From contig SADC01000261.1 in the NCBI GenBank assembly GCA_004194705.1, positions 1-64,000 on the forward strand: a DNA stretch of 64,000 nt. Direction: 5' to 3'. Positions within the stretch are counted from its first letter, which is position 1. Each line of letters begins with the position of its first letter. The notes beneath the pieces were generated by a model. It saw only the letters and a list, made by a program, of their open reading frames with translations. It was not told the origin of the DNA and did no database searches. A program made the position numbers and the translations under genes. Shown here piece after piece: positions 43,615-55,850 of this stretch. The DNA is from Ditylenchus dipsaci. Taxonomy: Eukaryota > Nematoda > Chromadorea > Rhabditida > Anguinidae.

Positions 43615-44470
43615 GCTTCAGAAGCTTATCTGAAAGTTTATTGTAAAGCATTTGGGAAAAAAGTTCAAAATATCAAGTTAAAAAATTTTTTAAGAAAAAA
43701 GTGGCCAAACGAGTAAAAGTAAAATCAAGCAAATTAGGGGCAATTCAAAGACTATTTTGATAACCACGATAATATATTTTTTCTGAAACTTTAGATTTTG
43801 GACATAAAGTTATAACGCATACATCATTATTTGGTAAATAAACAAGAATGTTAAAGGGGGAGGAAACCTTATATACGCATCGCTCAAGTCATAAGTCCGA
43901 CTACCGCTGGGTGCAAACCTTAGTTTTTTTACTTTCTTTGATTCACAAATTTGGTGTCAAAATGATCGCCACACCCTTAGCTATCTAACAAGATTATCAG
44001 CGCAGGGTTTCACGCTTTTGGACCTTACTTATAGGCTAAATTCCCGAAAATCGTTCGTTTGGGGGGGGGGTTCCTTGACTGGTTTGATTGATATTTTATG
44101 ACTTGCCTGCTATTTTCTCTCACTATATTGCTTATGTGATTATTTTACAGCTAGCAAAAATTTGTAGTTATTCGGTCCACCCATATGTGTTCGAGGGTAC
44201 AAGGGACGCGGACATTTTACCCTCAGGACACTTCACGTATTGGGACATTTCACCCCCGAGACAAAAAAATTATTACGTAATTTATTTTTACCCTATGTAT
44301 CTTCTATCAACCTTTCTTCTATTGCGCTAGTACAGAATACCAATACCGCCCTCCCTCTACATAATCGCTGTAAGTAGCTTTTGATAGGCTAGGCTTAAGC
44401 AGGGTAGGCCAGCGTATGTTAGCCGGGATTGAAAAAAGTCTTACGCACCTTTTCCGGAGTCTGGGACTGA
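43615..44470. other. No gene recognised
   Basis: Mostly A+T-rich. Words GGACATTTTACCCTC and GGACACTTCACG at 44208-44240 resemble words at 53940-54000, and a GGCTTAAGCAGGGTAGGCCA fragment lies at 44390. Confidence 0.45.
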
Positions 44471-44480
44471 TACTTGGATC

Positions 44481-44580
44481 AGGGCTGGGCACGGGTCGGC
44501 CGAACACCGGGCTGGCCTAAAATCTCTGGGCCCTTGGCCTGGCCCAGTGTATCTCATGTAGCCTAAAATGTTTAACTTTT
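44481..44580. mobile_element. Left end of a hAT-like element (CAGGGCTGGGCACGG)
   Basis: CAGGGCTGGGCACGGGTCGG is a typical hAT terminus, followed by GGCCTGGCCC words. The matching right end was not found. Confidence 0.4.
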
Positions 44581-44814
44581 CAAAAAAGGTCGAAACTGAA
44601 AAATGCCATCTTTAGACTGAAAAGTGCCGCCTTTTAGCTGAAAAGTGCAGTCTTTTTTCATTTAGTCAAAAAGGTGAATATACGGCGTGCCTATAAAAGA
44701 TGAATTAGAGAAATGTCAATGAACTATTTGATAAAAAGACATTTGCTCGAATAAGGATTTGCTCAAATAACATATTTGCTCAATCATTTGTTTGAATTTC
44801 TAATTGTTTGGCCA

Positions 44815-45500
44815 GTAGGAGTATACCGTTTTGGGTGCGAGCTAAAAATGCCTCTAAATTGTTTTTTTTCAACGTAATTCGATCTGAAACGTTCAAAAAG
44901 ATGTTTTTAGGATCGGGAAAGCATTTTTTGAAAAAAAAATTCGACCAAAATTTTACTTTTTGTCTTGGGGACCAAGGTGAACAAACCTTAAAGGGCATTC
45001 AAATACCCTTTGAGGGGCATTATATCTTGTTTTGGTCACTGCAGCTTGGCAAAAAGAGACTCTATATGCATTTTAAATCAAGAGTCTTGCTCGGAATCGT
45101 GTCTAAGGTAAGTGAGTGCGCTCATCTCTAGTTCTCAAGCCCCTGCGCCCCCGAAGGGTGCTTGGGGTCTTGGAGTTGAGATGCGCACACCCTCATACCT
45201 TAGACACAAATCACTCGAAAGCGACCCTGGTCACATGAAAAAGCATGCATGCCAGAGTTTCTTTATGCGGTAGGCCCCAGTCACAAAACTATGTTCAAGT
45301 CCCATCTTTTACGTATCCAGGTACCCTTTCAGGTTGATTTAACTTGCTCCCCCAAGGCAAAAAATGAATTTCGGTCAAAATTTTTTTTTCAAAAAATGCT
45401 TTCCCGATCTTGAAAACCTCTTTATTGAACGTTTCAGATCGAATTACGTTGAAAAAAGCACTTTAGAGCATTTTTAGCTCACACCCAAACGGTATACTTT
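44815..45500. mobile_element. Family B related foldback, copy 4
   Basis: GTATACCGTTTTGGGTGCGA near 44822 is mirrored near 45480-45500. Inside are TTTTTGTCTTGGGGACCAAG, the CTGCAGCTTGGCAAAAAGAG block, the hairpin core (45097-45207) and CGGTAGGCCCC. The outer arms differ from copies 1-3. Confidence 0.75.
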
Positions 45501-45574
45501 AGCCGTTTGGTCAATCATATATTTGGTAAAAGAACAATTTTTTGGCTGACTTTTGCTTCAGCATTTCGAAATTC

Positions 45575-45645
45575 AGCTTGTTGACAATTCAGCATGTTGA
45601 CAATTCAGCATTTTGACAATTCAGCATTTTGACAATTGAGCCTTT
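45575..45645. repeat. GACAATTCAGCATTTT word array
   Basis: Four units of TTGACAATTCAGCA(T/TG)TT. Confidence 0.7.
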
Positions 45646-47057
45646 TCAAATTCAAATGTCCGCTATTCGTCTTAAGACGATTCAGCAAGTATTATCTAGT
45701 TTTTTGATGGTTGAAATTAAAAATAGTAAAACAGTCAAATGATTACTAAAGTTATTGTCTCAATGTCTTCACAATTGAGCCAAATTGCATGGTCTTATGC
45801 TACTTTTTTTGCCTTCTTTGAGCTCGTGAGCATTGTGTATGTGTTATTGTTCAGTTAATTTCGACATAGAAAGCGATTCTGACAGCGATGTCGATGTATT
45901 TGGTGATTCTAGTGAAAAAGAAGTTCAGCGACTATTCGAGCATCCAGTGAGCGCATTCCGACAAAGTGGTCAATGACGCAGTTGTTCGATTCGTCTGTGG
46001 TAAGCGCAAGAGTCAATATTCCTTATTTATGAAGGCAGTTTTTGGGTTTCATTGCTTGTAAATTTTATTAACTTTTAAGGCTATGAACTTTATCAAGTGG
46101 CGGTAGCTGATGTTTGTGATAGAAATGAAGCCCTGCTCTATACTGAAGTGATCTACCGATGCCAGAAAACAAAGTGTCAAAACGAGTGTGGACAAATGTT
46201 GCTGCAGATGTGATAAGCAAACTATAGTCGGGAAACTGTCGCAGAGCACAACCACCAAGGGGAGCCAATTAAGATGGAAGTTCTCGTTATCGTAGACAAG
46301 GCGCTTCGCATAGTCAATCAAATCCTTTGGTAAGTTTGTGGTGGATTATTATACACACTATTTTCACACTATGCGGCCTTCAATTCTTACATCAGGAATT
46401 CCGTATTTTGCTCTTTTACCTCCGAATTTCTTCTCAGTCGTTTTCAATGATCTTGTTAACTTGAATCTTCCTCATCGTCGTCAATTTGAATCAATTCGAG
46501 ACTCGATGAATTTTTCGTGTACATGCGCAATGTAAATTTTCGGCGCTACTGGCTTATTACCCCCCCCCCCCCCCAAAACAGCTACTTTCTTATACCCCCC
46601 CCCAATCTCGGACCTACTGGCTTATACTACCCCCCCCCCCCAAAAATCAAGATTTTAGGATTGGTCAAAACACATTTTTAAGCAATAATTTTGCCATAAA
46701 AGGACCAGAAAAGCAATAAAATATGGTTCAAGGGCTGTATTGGGAGGGAAGGGACAAAACAGGGGCCACTTCTATAGTGCCTAAAAGTACCAAAGAGTAT
46801 TAATTCTCTAAGCAGTAAACGCGCTTTCAACCCAGCCACTTGTGGCGCACGTAAAAGTATAAGTACTCGAGCTGATCAGACGATCAGCCGGGTGGATCCT
46901 GATTGTTGTCTTTAACTTTTGGATGGCTGAGCCTCTGGCTCGTAGCCTCAGGCCGGAAATAGTGGGCAGACCCTTTCGGCCGAAAAGTCAAAGATGTTGA
47001 ACATAGTTTGAATACTGGGGCCTACCGCATAAATAACTCTGGTATGCATGTTTTTTT

Positions 47058-48261
47058 CATAGTACGCAAAACCTATAAATTGACAATTTTTGACAATTTT
47101 CTGGCGTTTTGAACCTATAAAATTTACTTGTAATTTTATAGGTATTTTTATAGGTTTTTTATAGGTGTTTATAGGTTTTTGTAAATTTCGTTGCTTCATT
47201 GTATCTTCTCTGTTTCACTTTACTTTTTCTCGTTTCTTAACCCTTTTATCGGCTGACAGTGATAACAGTGCATTATTGTGATGTCCTAAGTCATAGAAAT
47301 TTCATCAACAAATCTTCACTACGATGAACAACGATGAACTAATCGTTAATCATTTTTCTTAACATAATCAGGTTTGCTATGCTCTTTGGTTCCAGTTTGT
47401 TTCTTGTGTAATCGTCGATACTTGACCGAAGCTCTTTGAATGCATGTTCACTGGCAGAACTATTCACTTGCACGGCTAAAATTAAATGGCCAGGGAGCGA
47501 GGTTTGCAAATAACTAAACATAATAAAATAACACCATATAGCCTGTTGTAGTGGTACCTTAGTAAATCCAGCATTTTACTGCAGATGTCCTTAAGCTGTG
47601 AATGGGGTGATAGGATCCAAAATACACCGCAAACAGCCAACTTCTTATTGATTGAACATGATAGTGTGAAAAGACAGTCCTGGGTGGATAAATATCCTAT
47701 TTTCCTAGTGAAGCGTTCCATAGCAGCCTGAGCCATTGCAACTGAGTAGCGGATTACCTTCACCTGGTTGGTCGACCGTCCTTGTCGCCATTTATGTTTT
47801 AGAAAGAAGACCGTCCATATTTGTTAACCCAATTGCTAGACCGTCCGGACGGGACGGGACGGCCGCGGCCGTCTTCGTCAGACGGGCGCACCCTATGATG
47901 TTTACGAGGACCAATTGCACCGAAAAATCATGATATAAAGAAAAGATGGATAGTCACGTTAGAGCGTCTTATCTTTACATAGTTTCACCCTCTTCATAGC
48001 TGTTCGTCCTGCTCAATTCTCCGTGTTCGTCAATATCACTCATCATGAATGGATAAATGCTTAACATAAATACGATATAACGTGACTTTAGATGTAAAAT
48101 TATAAATAAAAGAAAGATACAATGAGCAACGAAATTTACAAAACCTATAAAACACCTATAAAAACCTATAAAAATACCTATAAATTTACAAGTAAGTTTA
48201 TAGTTCAAAACGCCAGAAAAATTGTCAGAAAATTGTCATTTTATAGGTTTTGCGTACTATG
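47058..48261. mobile_element. hAT element with exact 8-base duplication GTTTTTTT
   Basis: Ends CATAGTACGCAAAACCTATA and its complement, then mirrored arrays of AAAACCTATAAA words. GTTTTTTT occurs at 47050-47057 and 48262-48269, and removing the element restores the family B sequence. It carries the truncated transposase at 47339-47763. Confidence 0.9.
47339..47763 (-). pseudogene. Truncated hAT transposase, C-terminal part
   Basis: Two exons, about 47763-47569 and 47518-47339, with a GT-AG intron of about 50 bases. The second ends in NSSASEHAFKELRSSIDDYT and RNKLEPKSIANLIMLRKM, the C-terminal dimerisation region shared by hAT transposases (SSA-x-E-x-x-F pattern). The first exon (RYSVAMAQAAMERFTRKIGY) has no diagnostic motif. 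The BED finger and catalytic core are absent, so the protein is far shorter than the usual 500-700 residues. It belongs to the flanking 1.2-kb element. There is no evidence of domestication. Confidence 0.7.
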
Positions 48262-48715
48262 GTTTTTTTCATGCATCCAGAGTCCTTTCGAGTGATTTGT
48301 GTCTAAGGTATGTGGGTGTGCGCATCTCAACTCCAAGCCCCCGAAGGGGCGCAGGGGGCTTGAGAGTTAGAGATGCGCGCACGCACTTACCTTAGACATG
48401 ATTCCGAGAAGCACACTTGATCATAAAATGCATATAGAGTCTATTTTTTTGCCACGGCCCGAGTTGAAAACATGGTAAAGCAGCTAAAAAAAGTGGCCTG
48501 TAATTATTCCCTTCCCCTCCCAATACAGCCCTAATCCCTTTTAAATTGCTTTTCTGGACCTTTTATGGCGAAATTATTGCTTAAAATGTGTTTTGACCAC
48601 TCCTAAAAAACTTGATTTGGGGGGGGGGTATAACCGAGTAGGTCCGATTTTGGGGGGGGGGGGTTATTCCGAGTAGCTTTTAGGGGGGGGGGGTATTACC
48701 GAGTAGCGTCAAATT

Positions 48716-49225
48716 AGAAGATCGTGGCTACATGATGATGTTAAACCTTTTTGAAAAAGTTGAAAATTTTCAATCTAATCGCGCAGAATAAATTCGCGCG
48801 AAAAAAGTGGATTTGCGCCAAAAAAAATATTGTCCTTACACAAATCAGATCAGAAGTGTTACAGTGAAAAATACTTGCAAGTCAAAATGGCAAAACTATG
48901 TTATTTCTTGGGCTAAAATGAACTTTTGGCTAAAAAAACTTTTGCCCGCAAACTTGTGGCACAATTATGAAAAATTTCGGTAGGCGAAACTTTTTCCCGC
49001 CGGAAGGACATCTATTTTCATCTAAAACACATCAATAATTTAGCTTTAATTAAAAACCCAAAACACTTTGACCCTTCAGACGATAGAACGTGCCAACTGA
49101 AAGAGTCAAGAGAAAGAGTCAACTAAAAAGTCAGCAAAGTTTGCTATTTTGCAAAAGATAACAATATAATGGAAGTCATGGCCGGTCGAAGCATAAAAAA
49201 GTATATTTGCATAAAAAAAGCTTAG
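48716..49225. other. No gene recognised
   Basis: Scattered GCGCCAAAAAAA words at 48790-48825 recall those at 40965-41005. Otherwise nothing is seen. Confidence 0.4.
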
Positions 49226-49235
49226 TCAGGAAAAA

Positions 49236-50290
49236 GTAATGTGGTGTGTGTTTTGGTTACAGCTTTTAGCCATTACTACGGCATTTGTTAAGTCGAATAA
49301 AAAAATGGACAAAGTTTTTTTGTGGAGCAAAAAGAGTTTTGTTTTGGAGCAAAAAGACTTTTTTTGGTCAAATTTTAGCTGGAGCAAAAAGACTTTTATT
49401 TGGCGCAAAAAGACTTTTTTTTTTTGGGTCAAAAGACTTTTTTTGGATTTTACAATTTTACAACAAAATGTTGATTTTTAGTCTTCAAGAACTGTACTTT
49501 TTCGAGTCATTTTAAACGACTCCAAAGAGTACACAGAGAGTTATTCGTATTCATGGAGACCACAGCCTAGACACCTAGGTGGTACCACTTATAAGGGGAT
49601 GCCGAGGTGTGTTCTTGAGGACCGGAAATGACTCGTTTTTATTGTTCTTGTAGAGCATCCGCAGCTTACGTGTGAAAGTGGTTGCCCGGCCCTGGCGTTG
49701 TAATGAAAACTCGAAGATATAATTTCATAAACCCATCATGCGTCATGGGTAAATGGTTGCTTCAAGAGGCTGTATCTCCGACTTTTCATTAAACGCGAGG
49801 CGGCACGGCTCGTCAAAATTTTTTTATAGCATTAGCGAACTTTTGTGCCAAGACAAGTTCGCAAAAGTTAGTGATTTTTTCTTTTTTATATTCTGGTTGC
49901 AATTTTTTCTTATTGTGTTTGTCTTCAAAAATTTGCCGTAATCTCAGCTTTCGAATGACACTAAATACGGAAAATATGGGAAAAATAATAAATAAATTAT
50001 TAACCGGAAAAAATTAAGAAAACTTGAATCTCAGTCATTTTTTGAAGAGATTGACTTTTTCAAAAGACTATATCTCAATACTCATATTTTCAAAAATCAT
50101 TCTGTGAAATGGATTTAAAGCTTTTGATCTGCGCTACAATATGGTGCTAAATTGTTGCTTCAGCGCCTAACAATTGACTAAACTTTTGACTAGTTTTAAA
50201 GATGTCGGAGATAATTATTTTTTTAACTTGAAGCTCATTTCTTGAAGACTAAAAATCAACATTTTGTTGTAAAATTGTAAAATCTGAGAA
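49236..50290. repeat. Foldback remnant with GGAGCAAAAAGACTTTT words
   Basis: Five units of GGAGCAAAAAGACTTTTTTT at 49310-49440. TTACAACAAAATGTTGATTT with ATTTTTAGTCTTCAAGAA (49457-49490) is mirrored at 50230-50285. The loop holds a fragment of the mariner-like palindrome (50030-50160). Confidence 0.65.
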
Positions 50291-50492
50291 AGAGCGATGA
50301 AATAGAGATTCTTCTCTACAATTTGACATGTAATAGTATGGTAGAAAATTTCACATTGAAACAAAATCTTCATGAACAAAAAACCGCACGATATTATGTT
50401 ACAGCCCAATACATGCTCCGATGTAAATATACAAACAATATTTAGTAAAAAGCAAAAATTAAACAAAATTAAAATTGAACAACATTTTTCCG

Positions 50493-50948
50493 TGGCTCTA
50501 CCCTGTTTGCGCCTAAATTGTTTTCGCCAAAATTTGTTTATAGCTAAAAGCGTTACATTTTTAATTAATTAGTTTGCTACACATGGTTTTTCTAAGTGAT
50601 TTCATGAATATTCTCATATACAAGTTAATACAGTCCACTCTCGATACAGTGTAGCTCGCGGGGATCGGAAAAATATACACTATATCGAGATCTACACTAT
50701 ATCGAGGGTACACTGTATCGAGAGTTGACTGTACTCAAATTGATGTCAGAGAGAAGGGCTACAGTTTGAGCATGAGGTTGTTAATGACCATATTTGCAAA
50801 ATTTACTGAAACCCCAAAATTTCCGGAATCCTGGACTTTTTTTTTGAGAACTTTTGGGGTTTTTAGTAAATTTTGCAAATATGGTCATTTACAACCTTAT
50901 GCTCAAAATGTAGCCCTTTTCTCTCTGGCATCAGTTTGAGTATCAACT
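50493..50948. mobile_element. Sister copy of the palindrome at 11026, with its own insertion
   Basis: GGCTCTACCCTGTTTGCGCC onwards matches 11026-11396 closely. The left arm is interrupted at 50631-50731, and the right arm stops near 50948 at a solo CAGTCGACGCTCTC end. Confidence 0.8.
50631..50731. mobile_element. 101-base CAGT-ended MITE with TA duplication
   Basis: Starts CAGTCCACTCTCGATACAGT, ends with its near-complement GAGAGTTGACTG, and is flanked by TA. Words ACACTATATCGAG fill the interior. Comparison with 11150-11165 shows the uninterrupted target. Confidence 0.9.
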
Positions 50949-51673
50949 AGTACAGTCGACGCTCTCCATTGCAAAACTGCATCAGGCACAATTGTTAGAC
51001 CACAGGTAAGACTGTGTTCACCTCTTTTTGAATGGATTGAAGAACTGGGCTGGCAGCCTGGTCCTAGATGGACATTTGTGGCTCTTTTTATAAAATATCT
51101 ATCTCTATCTATAAAAAGACTAGCCAAAGTCTTAGCTATCTTTTAAAATACAAAGAATATGTCTAAACTAAACGCTTGAGTCGTCTTAACAGGTGCTGCA
51201 TACCCTTGCTGATTCTAGGCCTGAATTCGTGAAAAAAATAAAAAAATCGAAAAAAGTTTGAACAAATTAACAGGAGGAGGACGTCAAAATTTACTTGGGG
51301 TTTTTTTTTCATGTATTTTTTTCAGTGTTTTATGTTATTGTCTTGAAGGGAAAGTCATTATTTTGAACTTTTTTAACTGCCGAACCCACTTGGATAGTAT
51401 CCAAACGTAAAAGCCCAACTCCAAAGAGTATTTTTCTCTGAGCCTACCTTTTTCGGTTCCCTTGATTATTTTTCACCCCAATCCATTGCAATGAGGAGTG
51501 TGTTGGTCTTTGGCCGCGAAGCGGCCAAATATGCTTGGTAATGTCGACGCGAAAGGTGTGAAATAGGCTTTGCACCCATAAGGGTTCGAACCATCAACCT
51601 CGGTTTTGAGAAATTTATGCGATAATTTAAATTTAAAATCGAGTTTTGGTAAAATCAATTATCCTCGGCTAGA

Positions 51674-52547
51674 CTTTACTTGGTCCCCCCATGGCTGACC
51701 CAATTTCGAGGTGAATTTCCAAAAACCGATTGCATATTCGTGTTTCTCGACCCGGATTTGTACGGGAAATGATCATCAGATTCTGTGAAAGTGTAAAAAA
51801 AATTTTAGGATTTGCCTTGGTCCCCCAAGGTAAAATTTTAGAAAAAATTTGAAAAAAAAATATTTTTTAAATTGGCGCCTTTGAATTTTAAGGGATTAAG
51901 TGCTGTATTGGGAGGAGAAGGGAATAAAAGGGGCCACTAATCACACAAGGCCCCTAACAAGAAGATGTTGAACATAGTTTTGAATACTGGGGCCTACCGC
52001 ATAAATAACTCTGGTATGCATGCTTTTTCATGCATCCAGAGTCACTTTCGAGTGATGTGTCTAAGGTATGTGGGTGTGCGCATCTCAACTCCAAGCCCCT
52101 GCGCCCCCGAAGAGGGCGCAGGGGCTTGAGAGTTAGAGATGCGCGCACACACTTACCTTAGACATGATTCCGAGAAGTACTCTTGATCAAAAATGCGTAT
52201 AGAGTCTCTTTTGCCACGGCCCAGTTGAAAAATATTGTGAGGCAGTCGAAGAATACATATATTTACTTTTCTATTGTTCTGCCATAAAGTGGCCCCTTTT
52301 ATTCCCTTCCCTCCCAATACAGCACTTAATCCCTTTAAAATTCAAAAGGCGCCAATTTTAAAAATATTTTTTTTCAAATTTTTCTAAAATTTTACCTTGG
52401 GGACCAAGGCAAATCCCAAATTTTTTTTTCACTTTCACAGAATCTGATGATCGTTTCCGGTAAAATCCGGGTCGAAAAACACGAATATGCAATCGGTTTT
52501 TAAAAATTCACCTCGAAAGTGGGTCAGCCGTGGGGGGGGCCAAGTAA
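51674..52547. mobile_element. Family B related foldback, copy 6
   Basis: ACTTTACTTGGTCCCCCCAT is mirrored at 52526-52547. Arms carry AATTTCGAGGTGAATTT, TTGCCTTGGTCCCCCAAGGT and GTATTGGGAGGAGAAGGGAA. The hairpin core lies at 52053-52165. Confidence 0.8.
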
Positions 52548-52589
52548 AGTGTTACCTATTGCTCAATACTCAAGAAATACCATACAAAA

Positions 52590-53330
52590 CCTTATTTTAC
52601 TATTATCAAACCATCTTCAGCATGCCCGAATCAGTCCAAAAAACAAATTTTGGAACATGAAAAATGTGAAAAAAAATTTTGCTCCAAGTGGACGACCACT
52701 TGGTATTGTTGTACCCAGGTAGTCGTACACAGGTCGGAGGTACACATGCCGTTTCGTCGAGTATTTTTTAAGTATTGGACAATAATTGATTTTACTAAAA
52801 CTGGTTTTTATCAAAGCTCAAGAAATACCCTACAAAATGGCATTTTAGCACTATCAAACCATCTTCAGCATGTCCGAATTAGTCCATAAAACACGTTTTA
52901 AGGCCCGAAAAAGAAAAAAAAATTAAAATATGTATTGTTTGTTCACCTGACCATGAGGCACCTACTCAAGGTATTGGGGTTGGAGTGGGTAAAGTCGTAA
53001 TTTTGGTCCTAACAAACCCGATTTTCCACATAGTTCTAAGTTAGAAAAATATTTGCTACTACCAGGATTCGAACCTGCTCGAAATTTTTGAATTGGCGGT
53101 TTTGGGGACGAATTTACCTGGGGACGAATTTACCGGGGACGAATTTACCGCCGCCCGTATCCCGATACTCGAGAAAAAGCATACCAAACCTCATTTGACT
53201 ACTATCTAACCAAGCTATCAAACCAAACAAATCTTCAGCGTGTCCGAATCAGTCCAGAAAACAGGTTTCAGAACCCAAAAAAGTAAAAAAAATTACTCCA
53301 AGTGGACGACCACTTGGTAGTACCCTACAG
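52590..53330. repeat. Dispersed CCATCTTCAGCATG / CCACTTGG repeat, three copies
   Basis: AAACCATCTTCAGCATG(C/T)CC, then AGTCCA-AAAC and a block ending GGACGACCACTTGG recur at 52605-52700, 52855-52925 and 53215-53315, and in mirror form at 17690-17990. Confidence 0.75.
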
Positions 53331-53334
53331 GGGG

Positions 53335-54085
53335 TTCGGGGTACCATTTAGATGGTTGGAGCAGTATCCAGGTGGTTTAGGTACCATGAGGTGGTTAGAG
53401 CCTGTCTGGATCATGTGAGCACTATTTAAATGATTTGGACACTATTCAGATGGTTCTGGTACTATCCAGGTGGTTTGGGTAGTATACACGTGGAAGATAC
53501 CCTAAACACAGTCATTTACTTTGATAACTAAAGGCGAAAATTCAAATTTTGGCGAAAACAGTAAAAAAATTACTTTTTCTTCGAGACAATAACATAAAAA
53601 CACAAAAAAAATATATGAAAAAACCCGATTGCACCTGGCACCACCATCACACCACCCCCACCCTCCCCTTGGGAGGGGGTGCACTTAGGGGGGGGGGGTG
53701 CACTTGGGGTCTGTCGTTTAATTAACTTTATTAGCTAGAGTTAGGCAGCTCTAGAGTGTACTATTTATGTAATAGTTGAATAACTACTAATTTTATTGCA
53801 CGCTCTACTTTTAACTGGCTTTAGAAATTTCATAATGTGAAACCAGTGTGAACCCAGTTGTTGGTATACAATCCGAAAATGTCCCGCAAATTAAGGCTGT
53901 CGCTATTATCCTTTTAGATAAAAAATATATATTTGAAGGGGGTGAATTGTCGCAGTGAGTTAAATGTCTCGGCGGTGAAGTGTCCGGGGCGTAAAATGTC
54001 ACGTAGCCTCATAAAATGTTTTCAGACTGTTATTCCTGAAAAACAAAACTAATTTTGAATACACATTCAAGGCAAAAGATGCAAA
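53335..54085. other. No gene recognised; TACCATNNAGGTGGTT words
   Basis: GGTACCAT, AGGTGGTT and AGATGGTT words at 53340-53500, poly-G runs near 53665-53710 and GTGAAGTGTCCGGGGC words near 53975. No coding signal. Confidence 0.4.
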
Positions 54086-54092
54086 AAAAATT

Positions 54093-54176
54093 GGAGAATG
54101 AGGGGATTGAACCCTCGACATCCCGAATATTCGTCCCAGTTGCGAATCGGACGCTCTACCACTGAGCTAATTCCCC
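54093..54176 (-). tRNA. tRNA-Ala (anticodon CGC) with a 13-base intron
   Basis: Acceptor GGGGAAT pairs with ATTCTCC, including the G3-U70 pair that identifies tRNA-Ala. The D-arm is GCTCAGTGGTAGAGC and the T-arm GAGGGTTCAATCCCCTC is perfect. The anticodon stem TCCGA pairs with TCGGG only if ACTGGGACGAATA is removed after position 37, giving loop TTCGCAT with anticodon CGC. Confidence 0.9.
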
Positions 54177-54896
54177 ACATGGCGGTTAGTGTCTATAGCA
54201 GATAGATACTAAAAATATGCTCGAAATTATGCCCGAAGCACTGATTTAGAGTGGCTAAGAGTAAAGTGAAAATGAAAGCTGTGAACGATCAAGGTCTTTT
54301 TTATGTAGTATTTGGACTGAGTAAGTAACACTATTTTTTGTTTATTTTTGACCTTTCTCCAGCTGGAGTCGATGTGCCACGCTCATTCTTCCTGCAATCG
54401 ATAGAGCTGAGTGTGCTTTTTCGATAAAGTAATCGTAGAGCATCGCTTTTCGAGCCGGTTTTCGGGAGTCCGGCAAATTAAGCATTGAAATTAGCCAAAT
54501 AACCAAAGAACATGGAGCAGTAATTTATATCTTTCTTGTCTCAAAAATCATTAAAAAAAATTTAGTGAATTTTTAATTTTTGAAGCTGAACCGAATACGC
54601 ATATCAGAGTCCACGTATTAGCCGCTGAAAAAATACCTGATATCAGACAACCCCAAACCCAACTATAACAGGGTTCGTGATCGTTTTTAAAAGATTTGTC
54701 TTTTTTTCGGGACCCAAAATCTTTTTTATTTTTAAAGTTTCCAGTCGAAATCTTTTTTCGCTTCAATGTAGCAATAAGCACTGGATAAAATGACCCTTTT
54801 TCTTCAAAAATGGTCAAAACGCGCTTTTTTACCCAAATGTCTTGTTTTTTTCGAAATTTTTCATAACGACCCCTAACCTATAAACATTTCAAAATA

Positions 54897-55850
54897 GGTT
54901 AATCATTTTTTTTGTGGCAAAAATACTTTTTGTAGCAAAAATGTTTTTTTTGTGGAAAATTTTTTCTGTAGATAATTTACTTTTTTTGTGGCAAATTTAC
55001 TTTTTTTTGTAGCAAATTTTTTTTGTAGCAAATTTATTTTTTTATGTATCAAATTTACTCTTTTTGTAGCAAATCCGATTTTCGTCTGTAGCACGGATAC
55101 TTGAGTTAGTCTGCTTATTTATTTTGAAAAATTTCAGAAACGTATATATATCTGTTGATACACTTGATTCGCATACCGTTTTTCAGTCTTTTCAGACTGA
55201 AAACCGATTTTCGTCAAAACCGAACCAAGAATTTCGGTTTGGTCCAGCACCCGAAAATTGCAAATTCCTGAAAGATCATAGGAAATTGGAAAAAGATATC
55301 ACTTTTACTCGGCTTTTTCGGCCAACACTCTTTTCTTCGCAAGAAAAAGCCCGTTTAGATCCAAATTTACCGACTGAAGTGTTGCTCTTCTCAAAATGGT
55401 GGAGCAAAATGTGGCTAAACTTGATAGAATTACCATCATGCATTGTATTGATGGTAAATCCGGTAAGCTTGAATTTGAGAATTTCATAGCTGATCCATCA
55501 GAGGTTGTTCAGCAATGAAGCAGCCGAGAGTGTGCCAAGTATGTGTGCTAGATTAGACCTAGAGCCCAGCAGGTTTACCAGCAATTAATCCACCTGTCTT
55601 TCATGAAGTCCAAGTCTTTCATAGACTCAGAATACAAGTTTTGAGAAATTCGGATGAATAAATAAGCACACTAGCTCAAGTATATGTGCTACGGACTAAA
55701 ATCGGATTTGCTACAAAAAAGAGTAAATTTGCTGCAAAGTAAATGTGCCACAAAAAAAGTAAATTAGCTACAGAAAAAATTTGCCACAAAAAGAACATTT
55801 TTGCTACAAAAAAAAGTGAATTTGCCACAGAAAAAATGATTAACCTTCAA
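54897..55850. mobile_element. Foldback with mirrored TTTGTAGCAAATTTAC arrays
   Basis: GGTTAATCATTTTTTTTGTG at 54897 is mirrored at about 55828-55846. The left array (54905-55080) has about nine TTTTTTTGTRGCAAA units and the right (55700-55840) about seven complements. The flanks TTTCAAAATA and TTCAAATACC are similar but not an exact duplication. The loop includes an open frame, 55124-55489, with no recognised domain. Confidence 0.75.

Larger units (their letters stand above)
46549..48700. mobile_element. Family B element with triplicated ends, split by a hAT insertion
   Basis: The left side has three successive end units (GGCGCTACTGGCTTATTACC plus C run, then two more with TACTTTCTTATACCCC and CTACTGGCTTATACTACC). 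The right side has three matching units with G runs (48610-48700). CAATACAGCCC/GGGCTGTATTG words lie inside. The hairpin core is at 48300-48398. The middle is interrupted by the element at 47058-48261. Confidence 0.8.

Noticed and set aside
55124..55489. 121-residue ORF as a transposon-encoded protein
   Set aside because: No domain is recognisable and the frame is not shared with any other copy. It stays only as a note under the foldback.
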